NCBI GenBank assembly: GCA_963663945.1
Contig: OY760687.1
Location: forward strand, 3,348,001-3,412,000
DNA from: Bin87 sp963663945
Lineage (GTDB): Bacteria > Chloroflexota > Dehalococcoidia > Lucifugimonadales > UBA3495
Length of the DNA stretch: 64,000 nt
Reading direction: 5' to 3'
Under the pieces are notes generated by a model that searched no databases, was not told the origin of the DNA, and saw nothing but the letters and a program-made list of their open reading frames with translations. Both the position numbers and the translations under genes were made by a program. This document shows, one piece after another, positions 57,085-64,000 of the stretch (positions are counted from its first letter, which is position 1; each line of letters starts with the position of its first letter).

Positions 57085-58272
57085 ATGATTACCAAGTTTG
57101 GCAGCCTTTGGGCCGGCAACGTCGACATGGACAACCCCGGCTACCAGGGCACCCCCGCCAACGACCGCTGGCTCCCCGACGAGGAACTGGCCGGCGGCGC
57201 CATCGAGAAGGCCGAACAGATCGCCATCGCCATGGACCGCCTCGGCTATGACACCTTCTGGATCGCCGAGCACCACTTCCAGCGCGAGGGCTACGAGTGC
57301 ATCCCCAACCTGATGATGCTGTACGTGCATCTGGCGCACCTCACCAAGAATCTGCGCTTCGGTTGCGGTTTCAACATCAACCCCATGTGGAACCCCCTGC
57401 GCCTGGCTGAAGACTACGCCACCTCCGACTGGCTCACCGACGGCCGCGTGCGCTTCGGAGTGGGCCGCGGCTACCATACCCGCGAGGTTGAGGTCTTCGG
57501 CTCGCCCATCATGGACCAGAATGCCAACCGCGAGCTCTTTGAAGAACAGGTGGAGGTGATGTGGAAGGCGTTCAACCAGCGCAGCTTCTCCCACCACGGC
57601 AAGCATTACGACATTCCGCCCAACGTGCCCTACCGCGGCTACGATCTGGAAGAGATCACGCTGGTCCCCCGGCCCAAGTACGATGTCGAGTGGTGGCAGC
57701 CCGTGGTGTCCGCCAGCGACCGCGCCATCAACTTCATGGCCCGCTGGGGCATCAAGGGGATCATCGGCGGCGGCGCGGCCACCGGCGGCGCCAGCGACGA
57801 GGTGATCCACCGCTGGCAGGCCATCCACGCCGAGCATGGCAAGGACTGGAAACTGGGCGAGGGCCTCGCCGTGGGATACTCGGTGCAGATCGCCAACTCC
57901 GAGAAGGAAGCCATGGATCAGGCGCGTCTGTGGATGGAAGAGCGGGTCAAGATGTTCGGCCCGTTGGGCTTCATCGCCGGCCTGACCCAGGAGCAGCTGA
58001 GCGCCCTCAACGCCTTCGGCCGCCCGGTTCCCCAAGGCTTGAAGATGCCGACGATCGAGGAATCCGTCGCCGCCGGCCAGTATCTCGTCGGCCCGCCGGA
58101 TCGCATCACCGAGCAGTTGATGGAAATCCAGGAGCGGTACCCCGGCCTGGATGAGGTCAACATCGGCATCACCAACATGGGTATGCCCACCTCGGCGTCC
58201 ATGGAGCAGTTGGAATGGTTCGCCAGCGACGTGATGCCGCACTTCAACACCAAGCAGGGCGCGGACAACTAG
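57085..58272 (+). CDS. LLM class flavin-dependent oxidoreductase (luciferase-like), second
   Basis: The 395-residue protein has ITKFGSLWAGNVDMDNPGYQ at the start, MDRLGYDTFWIAEHHFQREG (the AEHH segment), NLRFGCGFNINPMWNPLRLA, EDYATSDWLTDGRVRFGVGR and GYHTREVEVFG. The late QYLVGPPDRITEQLMEIQER corresponds to the helix found in the relative at 23021, but the two proteins are not close. A middle segment IKGIIGGGAATGGASDEVIH is Gly-rich. AAGGAGG precedes the ATG. The cofactor is probably FMNH2; the substrate is unknown. Confidence 0.93.
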   Translation: MITKFGSLWAGNVDMDNPGYQGTPANDRWLPDEELAGGAIEKAEQIAIAMDRLGYDTFWIAEHHFQREGYECIPNLMMLYVHLAHLTKNLRFGCGFNINPMWNPLRLAEDYATSDWLTDGRVRFGVGRGYHTREVEVFGSPIMDQNANRELFEEQVEVMWKAFNQRSFSHHGKHYDIPPNVPYRGYDLEEITLVPRPKYDVEWWQPVVSASDRAINFMARWGIKGIIGGGAATGGASDEVIHRWQAIHAEHGKDWKLGEGLAVGYSVQIANSEKEAMDQARLWMEERVKMFGPLGFIAGLTQEQLSALNAFGRPVPQGLKMPTIEESVAAGQYLVGPPDRITEQLMEIQERYPGLDEVNIGITNMGMPTSASMEQLEWFASDVMPHFNTKQGADN

Positions 58273-58300
58273 ATCGCGCAACGAAATTGCGATGATCGTG

Positions 58301-58327
58301 CAGGGGCGACGGTTCACGTCGCCCCTG
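58301..58327. terminator. GGGGCG-type hairpin after the flavin monooxygenase gene
   Basis: CAGGGGCGACG and CGTCGCCCCTG form a perfect 11-bp stem with a short loop, 29 bases after the stop codon and just before gpsA. It is another member of the compact hairpin family. Confidence 0.55.
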
Positions 58328-58355
58328 TGAATGTAGGCCGCGCTGGAACGCTCCT

Positions 58356-59372
58356 TTGACGACCGATCTGCCATTCCCCATTGCCGTCATCGGCGCCACC
58401 ACCTGGGGCACGACCCTTGCCGTCCTGGCGGCCCGCGCCGGTGCGCCGGTGCGTCTGCTGTGCCGCACTGCGGAAGAGGCGGAAACGCTCCGTCGAGCCG
58501 GCAGCCACGCCCGACGCCTGCCCGACGTTCCATTCCCGGCAACCCTGTCTCTCGAACATGACCCTGAGGCAGCCCTGACCGGCGCAGCGCTGGTCATCGT
58601 CGTCGTCCCATCCGACCGTTTCCGGGAGAACCTGCAGCGCATCGGCCCGCACCTTCCCGCCGAGGCCGTGGTGCTCAGCGCCACGAAGGGACTGGAGCTG
58701 CCCGCCGGCCTGCGCATGAGCGAGGTATGGTCCGAGGAAATGCCCGGTCACCCGCCCGGGCGCTTTGCCGTCCTGTCCGGCCCCAATCTGGCCGGCGAAG
58801 TCATAGCCGGCAAACCCGCCGTGTCCGTGGTGGCGGCTTCGGAGGAAGGATCTCGCAGTCTGGTCCAGGACGCCCTGATGTCGCCGGCGTTTCGCATCTA
58901 CACCAGCGACGACGTGGTGGGCGTGGAGATGGGCGGATCGCTGAAGAACATCATCGCGCTGGCCGCGGGCATCGCCGATGGCATGGATGTTGGCGATAAC
59001 GCCAAGGCCGCCCTGGTGACCCGGGGCCTCAACGAGATCGGGCGCCTGGGCATCGCCGCCGGCGCGCAGCTGATGACCTTTGCCGGCCTGGCCGGCCTGG
59101 GCGACGTCATGGCAACGTGCGCCAGCCCGCTGAGTCGCAACCGCCGCGTCGGTGAAGAACTGGCCCGTGGTCGTCAGCTGCCCGATATCCTGACCGACAT
59201 GGGCGCCGTTGCCGAGGGCATCAACACCACGGTGGCCGCGCTGGAAATCGCCGAGCGCCTGGACGTGGACATGCCCATTACCCGCCTCATGTCGCAGGTG
59301 TTGTTCGAGGGCCTGCCGGCGGCCGATTGCATTCCGGTCCTGATGGAGCGTCCGCCCCGTTCCGAGTGGTAG
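58356..59372 (+). CDS. gpsA: NAD(P)H-dependent glycerol-3-phosphate dehydrogenase GpsA
   Basis: GpsA makes sn-glycerol 3-phosphate, the backbone of membrane lipids. The 338-residue protein has the Rossmann start IAVIGATTWGTTLAVLAARA, where the usual G-A-G-S-W-G has lost its second Gly (G-A-T-T-W-G). It also has VLSATKGLEL, AVLSGPNLAGEVI (the SGPxxAxE site) and GVEMGGSLKNIIALAAGIAD with the catalytic Lys; TFAGLAGLGDVMATCASPLS is the end of the signature. It starts with TTG at 58356 and has no strong ribosome site. The upstream hairpin separates it from the flavin monooxygenase gene. Confidence 0.93.
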   Translation: MTTDLPFPIAVIGATTWGTTLAVLAARAGAPVRLLCRTAEEAETLRRAGSHARRLPDVPFPATLSLEHDPEAALTGAALVIVVVPSDRFRENLQRIGPHLPAEAVVLSATKGLELPAGLRMSEVWSEEMPGHPPGRFAVLSGPNLAGEVIAGKPAVSVVAASEEGSRSLVQDALMSPAFRIYTSDDVVGVEMGGSLKNIIALAAGIADGMDVGDNAKAALVTRGLNEIGRLGIAAGAQLMTFAGLAGLGDVMATCASPLSRNRRVGEELARGRQLPDILTDMGAVAEGINTTVAALEIAERLDVDMPITRLMSQVLFEGLPAADCIPVLMERPPRSEW

Positions 59373-59400
59373 CGGCGATGCGAGCGGTCACAAGTCAACG

Positions 59401-59724
59401 TCACCAGGCGGAGCCGCGGAGGCGGCGCATCAGGGCGCGCACCAGCGGCACGCTGATGTTGGCTGCCGATTCCTCGTCCTCGTCATCCTCGCCCATGGAA
59501 ACGTACACCAGGTTGCGGTCCCGTCGGACACGGGCAGGGATTTCCCGATATTCCAGGTACTCGTTCATCAACCGCTCCAGCAGCACCGCCAGCAGATCCG
59601 GGTCGGCCCCATCGATGGCCATGTGGTACATGGGGGATTGCCCCAGCCGGGGAGCCATCCAGTCAGCCATCTCCTCAATGCCGGCGTCGTCAAAAGGATT
59701 GTCCCACTGGATTTTCCCGGTCAC
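59401..59724 (-). CDS. Hypothetical protein, 107 residues
   Basis: I do not recognise this small acidic soluble protein. It reads KIQWDNPFDDAGIEEMADWM, PMYHMAIDGADPDLLAVLLE and RLMNEYLEYREIPARVRRDR, then an acidic EDDEDEES patch and a final basic helix LVRALMRRLRGSAW. I start at GTG (59722-59724) with GGGAG before it; an ATG at 59766 is an alternative. The codon use is normal for the region. It lies between gpsA (convergent) and fic (same strand, upstream). Confidence 0.6.
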   Translation of the reverse strand: MTGKIQWDNPFDDAGIEEMADWMAPRLGQSPMYHMAIDGADPDLLAVLLERLMNEYLEYREIPARVRRDRNLVYVSMGEDDEDEESAANISVPLVRALMRRLRGSAW

Positions 59725-59789
59725 TCCGCTTCTCCCTGTAGCATGGCTGGCCTGCGATGCTATCACGCCGCCGGCGGCGCCGGTTGGCG

Positions 59790-60953
59790 CTACAACGGCT
59801 CCGTACCTTCGCTCAGGATGGATAGGTATTCGCTGTAGGTGAACAGCCGGTTGCGCCGTTGTCCCGTAATTTCGCGCACGATTCCCAGGTCGACCAACGC
59901 GTTTACCGCTGCCGTAGCTGCGGATATGGACAACCCGGTGTGTTCTCGGACGCTGGAAATGTACAGGATCGGGTGTGCAGCAAAAGCTTGTAGCACCCGT
60001 AAGACTGAGCCAGCCCGTCGGCCGGTTTTCTGGGTGAGAGATTGGTCTGCGGCGAACAAGTCAGACAGTCTTTGGGAGGTGGCGAACGCCCCTTCCGCAG
60101 TTTCTCGTACACCTTCCAGGAAAAAATCCAGCCAATCTTCCCAATCTCCAGTCCGGCGTACAGTGTTTAGCAGGTCATAATAGTCGGACCGATGTTGTTT
60201 GAAGTAAAGGCTGAGGTACAGAAGAGGATCACGTAGCACACCTGCATGGCAGAGTAGAAACGTGATAAGTAGTCGCCCCGTCCGACCATTGCCGTCGAGG
60301 AACGGATGGATGGTTTCGAACTGGACGTGGGCCAGGCCGGCGCGTATGAGCGTTGGGAGACCATCGTCTTTGGCATGTAGAAACTGTTCCAGTGCTCCCA
60401 TGCAATCACTCACTGCGCCCGGAGGCGGCGGTACGAAAGCGGCGTTGCCCGGCCGCCGGCCGCCAATCCAGTTCTGCGACGTGCGGAACTCTCCGGGGTT
60501 CAGTGCGCTGCCGCGACCGCTTGCGAGCAATATGGCGTGTATCTCCCGTATTAGGCGGTTGGATAGAGGGAAATCGTTGCGAAGGCGTTGCAGCCCGTGT
60601 TCCAGTGCGGCAACATAGTTTGACACTTCAGTCACATCGTTGGTCGGCGCACCTGGTGCTTCGTCTAGCTCAAACAACAACAGGTCGGAGAGTGACGATT
60701 GTGTCCCCTCGATCTGAGAGGACAGCACGGCCTCTTTCCGCACGTAAGCGTAGATAAACAGGGTTGGGTCGGGCAGAAGGACTGAGATGCCGTCCAATCG
60801 ACCCACCGCAAGGGTCGCCGTCTCGAAAGACTGTTGCAACGGTCCCGTCATGGTGATGGGCGGGTCTGGGGGCAGGGGATATGGAATGAAAGCGCGGATT
60901 TCCTCGCCGCCTGACGTCCAAACTTCGTAGTCACCGGTCTTTTCACGATGCAT
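59790..60953 (-). CDS. Fic family protein (class II, AMPylator-type)
   Basis: Fic proteins transfer AMP or other groups to hydroxyl side chains of proteins. The 387-residue protein has the active motif HPFLDGNGRTGR at residues 216-227, matching HxFx(D/E)GNGRxxR fully, and an N-terminal inhibitory helix SSQIEGT (Ser78-Glu82-Gly83), which makes it class II and self-inhibited. The C-terminal 70 residues form a winged helix (SSVREHTGLSISAATAAVNA), so it may bind DNA, perhaps its own promoter. Inverted repeats stand directly upstream. The target is unknown. Confidence 0.95.
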   Translation of the reverse strand: MHREKTGDYEVWTSGGEEIRAFIPYPLPPDPPITMTGPLQQSFETATLAVGRLDGISVLLPDPTLFIYAYVRKEAVLSSQIEGTQSSLSDLLLFELDEAPGAPTNDVTEVSNYVAALEHGLQRLRNDFPLSNRLIREIHAILLASGRGSALNPGEFRTSQNWIGGRRPGNAAFVPPPPGAVSDCMGALEQFLHAKDDGLPTLIRAGLAHVQFETIHPFLDGNGRTGRLLITFLLCHAGVLRDPLLYLSLYFKQHRSDYYDLLNTVRRTGDWEDWLDFFLEGVRETAEGAFATSQRLSDLFAADQSLTQKTGRRAGSVLRVLQAFAAHPILYISSVREHTGLSISAATAAVNALVDLGIVREITGQRRNRLFTYSEYLSILSEGTEPL

Positions 60954-60980
60954 GAGGAAAGGTACTCCCGCTAATTGCGC

Positions 60981-61031
60981 AAGTCGTAATAGCAGGGATC
61001 GTTATTACGACTTAGATAGCAAATCGTAATA
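60981..61031 (-). promoter_or_regulatory. Palindromic operator upstream of fic
   Basis: AAGTCGTAATA (60981-60991) and TATTACGACTT (61003-61013) are perfect inverse copies; a third half-site, AAATCGTAATA, follows at 61021. They begin 28 bases upstream of the fic start, where a promoter is expected, in AT-rich DNA. The winged helix at the end of Fic is a candidate ligand. This is inference. Confidence 0.6.
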
Positions 61032-61156
61032 ACGTAACATCGCATTGTCAACTTGTCTGGTGATGTTCCGCCGTCCTGCTCTCCTAGCCACAGCCGGATA
61101 GGCGGAGTCGCTCCGTTTGAAGACGGTCTCATTTACGCAAAGTATAATAACGGTCC

Positions 61157-61193
61157 GGCTTATTATTATTTACGCCGCAAAATATAATAAGCC
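61157..61193. repeat. AT-rich inverted repeat between fic and the tail-like gene
   Basis: GGCTTATTAT (61157-61166) and ATAATAAGCC (61184-61193) are perfect inverse copies. The stretch from 61134 also shows a direct repeat of TTTACGC followed by a TATAATAA unit. It lies after the stop of the large minus-strand gene and could be a terminator or a second operator; I cannot decide. Confidence 0.5.
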
Positions 61194-61222
61194 AACGACG
61201 TGAATTGCGGCGGACCCTGCTC

Positions 61223-63268
61223 CTACACCTCCGTCAACCACCACCGCGCCGTTCCCTCACCCCCGGTCCTCACGTCAATCTCCATACCCTCCAGCAGCCA
61301 GGCGCCGCTGATGCGCTGTGCTGCGGCGCGCAGTTCCACCACATCCGACAGCCTGGCTTCCAAAACGGCGCGGGCGTTGGACGCGGCGAAGAGCGGCAAC
61401 GATGCCTCGACCTGCGCGCGTCGTTGCGAGCGTTCGGCAAGACGGGCTTCCGCGCCGGCCTGCGCGGCGGCGTAGTTGTCGACGTAGCGGCAGTTCACCA
61501 GGGTCCCGGTGGCGGACACCTCCGCGGCGCCGGCGCGGTGCGCGGTGGTCGACTCGGCCCGCCAGCAGTGGTCGGCGGACAATCTCAGCGTCTGCACGTA
61601 GGCCTGATCCGCTCCCGAGTTGCGGATCCGCAGCATCCGGCCCCGGCCGGCGATGCCGGATACCGCCTCGGTCAGCAGTGTCACCGTGATATCACCGGTC
61701 ACATCGGCGCCCGTACCGGCGGCATCGTCGGTCGCCGTGTAATCGGTCTGCGCCGCGGGTGTTTGAACCCCGTCGATCGCCTCCCAGGCTTCCGATGCCG
61801 CCAGCACCAGGCGTTCCTGGCCAGCGTCGATGGCCAGAGGCTCGTTGAGGCTCCAGACCTGCTGCGGGCCTTCGTCGGTCAGCCTCCGGTAGCGGAACAC
61901 GACCGCATCCTCCGTCGCCGTTGCTCCGTCGTCCCACCGCAAGTGCGAGGCGTAGGGGTCTACGCCGTCGGCGGTATCTACGACACGCGCCTTGGCCAGC
62001 GATGCCGGGTCGCCGTGGGCCCGGATGCCCGACCGCAGCGTGGAGCTTTCCAACCGGACGCGACCGTGGCCGTCCGTGTAAATCAGCCCGTGCTCCTCGC
62101 GCTGCAACCGGCGCAGCGCCCGCGTTGCCGACACCTCCCAAACCGACCGCGCCCCGCCGGTGAGCAGTACCCGACCGGAGTCCAGGAGGTATTCGTAATG
62201 GAGGAGGCCCGACCAGGCTAGGATTGATGCGGCCACGTCGCCGGAGCGCATCGGCCCGCCCGGCAGAGCGCGTTGTAGCCGTACCGATTCCAGCCGCTGC
62301 GTCGCATCCCGGGCTTCGATCCGACAGGTTTCGGCTGCGTAGTCCGGTGATATGGCGGTCACCCGCCCGCGAAACAACCCGCGTCCCACCCCAAAGCCAC
62401 CCCAGCGGTCCGCCGTGTTGCGGAAACTGTGCCACAGTCCGTGCCGGCCCGAGGCCGGTGGATCGACAATTCCGCTCGCCGCCAGCAGGGTCTGACCTAC
62501 GGGGTCGCTGGCCTCCAGGTTGATCGCGTGTACGCGGACGCCGTCCAGGGTCTGTTCGATCTCCAGGTCGTGCCACGCTCCCGACACCAGCGGACCCCCG
62601 GATGCCAGGTGGGTCACCGTGGAACCGGCCACCCGCTCCAAAACGCTGGATACGTGGTCGAACCGCAGCCGCAGGCAGTCGTTGGCCGCCACACAGCGCA
62701 GCACGAATCCGCCCTGGCCGTTGGTCACTCTGCGGTAGCGTGTCGTGAGCGTTGCGGTGGCGTCTCCGGTTTCCAGCAGCGCCAGCGCATCGGAGGGAGG
62801 AAATGAGCCCACCGTGCCCCGCGCTGCGCCGTCCAGGACCGCAAAGCCGTTCCCCGCCGTGGCGATCACCTGCCAACGCGGGTCACCGAACGTCACCTTG
62901 CGGCCGTTCAGGTCCTCGGATCCCACGCCTGTGGTGGCGAAGTCGTCATGCAGCCGGCTGACCCGCAACCTGACCTCACGCCCGGGGCTGACGTTGGGGC
63001 CCAGCGGGCCGTCATGATCGCCCGGGGTGTAGCGGTGATCTGCGTTGTTCAGGGTCAATTCCAGCGAGGCCGGCGCGGCAAACTCGGGAATTGGCAAGCC
63101 CAGGCGTCCCCAGCGCCAGCGCAGGCCCAGCACGTCGTCCGATATGTCCACGTCCTCCGCGCCCCAGATCCCGTTGCCGGCCCAGTTCACCCAGACCTGC
63201 CAGTGCAGCGGGGGCATCGTAGCGGCGCTGCTCGACGGCAATGCGATTGCTTCATTATTCATAGTCAT
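61223..63268 (-). CDS. Large phage-tail-like or surface structural protein
   Basis: I cannot name this 681-residue protein with confidence. It begins PPLHWQVWVNWAGNGIWGAE, DVDISDDVLGLRWRWGRLG and ASLELTLNNADHRYTPGDHD, which resembles the first domain of phage baseplate or distal-tail proteins. A concanavalin/LamG-like beta domain is likely at about residues 130-280 (RCVAANDCLRLRFDHVSS, GAWHDLEIEQTLDGVRVHAI). The later part includes ISPDYAAETCRIEARDATQR and a helical end GAEARLAERSQRRAQVEASL. No signal peptide. No capsid, sheath or terminase gene is in view. I start at the ATG at 63266-63268. The partial membrane protein gene is divergent from it. Confidence 0.7.
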   Translation of the reverse strand: MTMNNEAIALPSSSAATMPPLHWQVWVNWAGNGIWGAEDVDISDDVLGLRWRWGRLGLPIPEFAAPASLELTLNNADHRYTPGDHDGPLGPNVSPGREVRLRVSRLHDDFATTGVGSEDLNGRKVTFGDPRWQVIATAGNGFAVLDGAARGTVGSFPPSDALALLETGDATATLTTRYRRVTNGQGGFVLRCVAANDCLRLRFDHVSSVLERVAGSTVTHLASGGPLVSGAWHDLEIEQTLDGVRVHAINLEASDPVGQTLLAASGIVDPPASGRHGLWHSFRNTADRWGGFGVGRGLFRGRVTAISPDYAAETCRIEARDATQRLESVRLQRALPGGPMRSGDVAASILAWSGLLHYEYLLDSGRVLLTGGARSVWEVSATRALRRLQREEHGLIYTDGHGRVRLESSTLRSGIRAHGDPASLAKARVVDTADGVDPYASHLRWDDGATATEDAVVFRYRRLTDEGPQQVWSLNEPLAIDAGQERLVLAASEAWEAIDGVQTPAAQTDYTATDDAAGTGADVTGDITVTLLTEAVSGIAGRGRMLRIRNSGADQAYVQTLRLSADHCWRAESTTAHRAGAAEVSATGTLVNCRYVDNYAAAQAGAEARLAERSQRRAQVEASLPLFAASNARAVLEARLSDVVELRAAAQRISGAWLLEGMEIDVRTGGEGTARWWLTEV

Positions 63269-63396
63269 GCGCGTTGCTGGACCTCCAGATGAACGGTTGG
63301 TCCTGTTGAAAGTAGGGTGGTTGCGGTTTCTCGCCGGGGGATTGGCGCAAATGGGCAAAAACGATTAGCATCAGGGTTGAGCAAGGAGCATGGAGC

Positions 63397-64000
63397 ATGG
63401 CCAGGCACTGGATCAGCTATAGCGTCGACGAGGACTCGCGCCGCAGGCGCCGGGGATGGCGATGGCCGTGGAATTGGGGCCGGGGCCCTCGCTACGGGCG
63501 ACCCCATGTCGTGCGCATCCAACCCACCCGACAGCACGCCCGCTACAACGACGACGGTGAACGGCGCAGCATCTGGCCGTGGCTGCTCCTCCTGTTGCTG
63601 CTTCTGCTGTTTCTGGGGCTCATCGGCCTGCTCCTCCTTGACGATCCGGAGGAGTCCGGCAGCGCCGAGCAAACCAATGGCGGTAACCAGCCTGGCGAGG
63701 CCGCAGACCTGGTTCCTGGCGGAGTCGTGCCACCGGTCGGTACGGCGCTGGCCCTGTCCCGGGCCGCCGACGGCAGCACCATGGTCTCCCTTCCGGACCG
63801 GCCCTCGTTCCGGCTCGACGGTGACGCGAAGGTGATGGATCTGGGCGACGGCTCCTGCCACGACCAGCGCTACGTGCTGATGACCGATGGCAAGGCCGTC
63901 CCCATCGACGACCTCGACCCGGCCACGGTCGACGCGCTTGCCCAGTCCGACGTCCCCATCGATACCGTGGCCCTCAGCCCTGACGTCGACACCGGCGCTC
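63397..64000 (+). CDS. Single-pass membrane protein, partial at the right edge
   Basis: The frame is open from the ATG at 63397 (AAGGAG in front) to the window end, 201 residues. A basic Arg/Trp-rich N-terminus (RRRRRGWRWPWNWGRGPRYG) is followed by one strong membrane helix at about residues 64-82 (WPWLLLLLLLLLFLGLIG). Then comes an acidic linker DDPEESGSAEQTNGGNQPGE and the start of an outside domain (LVPGGVVPPVGTALALSRAA, SFRLDGDAKVMDLGDGSCHD). The layout suggests an anchored surface protein. It is divergent from the large tail-like gene, and the two may form one surface or injection structure; that is a guess. Confidence 0.75.
   Translation, partial: MARHWISYSVDEDSRRRRRGWRWPWNWGRGPRYGRPHVVRIQPTRQHARYNDDGERRSIWPWLLLLLLLLLFLGLIGLLLLDDPEESGSAEQTNGGNQPGEAADLVPGGVVPPVGTALALSRAADGSTMVSLPDRPSFRLDGDAKVMDLGDGSCHDQRYVLMTDGKAVPIDDLDPATVDALAQSDVPIDTVALSPDVDTGA

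Noticed and set aside
63317..63835. A 172-residue plus-strand frame at the right end
   Set aside because: Out of frame with the ATG at 63397, whose frame has a membrane helix, a ribosome site and stays open to the edge.
1..64000. CRISPR arrays, tRNA and rRNA genes
   Set aside because: I looked for regularly spaced direct repeats, TTCGAATC-type T-loops and rRNA core sequences and found none. A dedicated scan would be more reliable than reading by eye.

Overview
High-GC bacterial DNA carrying about 65 protein genes and no rRNA or tRNA that I could find. The gene mix fits Chloroflexota, most likely a SAR202/Dehalococcoidia-type lineage: two luciferase-like flavin monooxygenases, an HpcH/HpaI aldolase, an epoxide hydrolase, many Uma2 genes and cobamide salvage. 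That assignment is an inference from gene content, with no phylogenetic marker behind it.

Region by region. 1-5.5 kb: a minus-strand cobalamin operon behind a promoter, an adenosylcobalamin riboswitch and a terminator. Its order is unknown gene, cobB, Uma2, cobO, cobT, cobS, with cobS cut by the left edge. 5.6-14 kb: MNT-HEPN fusion, asparaginase-like gene, ftsH, hflK-hflC and a tandem Uma2 pair. 14-24 kb: aldolase, M16 and M42 peptidases, MBL hydrolase, Ldh-type dehydrogenase, Lrp-type sensor domain, an AAA ATPase/DUF4276 pair and a flavin monooxygenase. 24.3-26.8 kb: a BglII-like restriction-modification system sitting inside a broken DNA methyltransferase gene, between two copies of a long palindromic repeat. 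27-29.5 kb: GAF histidine kinase and two single-domain response regulators. 29.7-33.6 kb: unfamiliar genes and a decayed PIN module. 33.6-41 kb: iscA/erpA-type gene, ygfZ, DUF104-PIN module, serine hydrolase, Uma2, and the obgE-nadD-pyrE cluster. 41-49 kb: toxin-antitoxin modules (PIN, RelE/Phd, two tandem HicBA), an HNH nuclease, acyl-CoA dehydrogenase, HIT and HD proteins, and a candidate selenoprotein read through an in-frame UGA. 49-64 kb: Uma2, MoxR-like ATPase, hemW, an AT-rich XRE-ImmA pair, epoxide hydrolase, second flavin monooxygenase, gpsA, fic with palindromic operators, a large tail-like protein and a partial membrane protein.

Functional links: the cob genes salvage and assemble the cobalamin nucleotide loop under cobalamin control. 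HflK/HflC are the membrane partners of FtsH. The IscA-type protein and YgfZ act together in Fe-S maturation. Two families of intergenic palindromes recur: a 115-165 bp imperfect hairpin built on a GTCAGAATCAGGATT arm (five copies), and a compact hairpin with GGGGCG/CGCCCC arms, usually just after a stop codon. The most unusual items are the candidate selenoprotein at 48.8 kb, the restriction-modification insertion at 24.5-26.7 kb and the riboswitch-controlled unknown gene at 4.5 kb.
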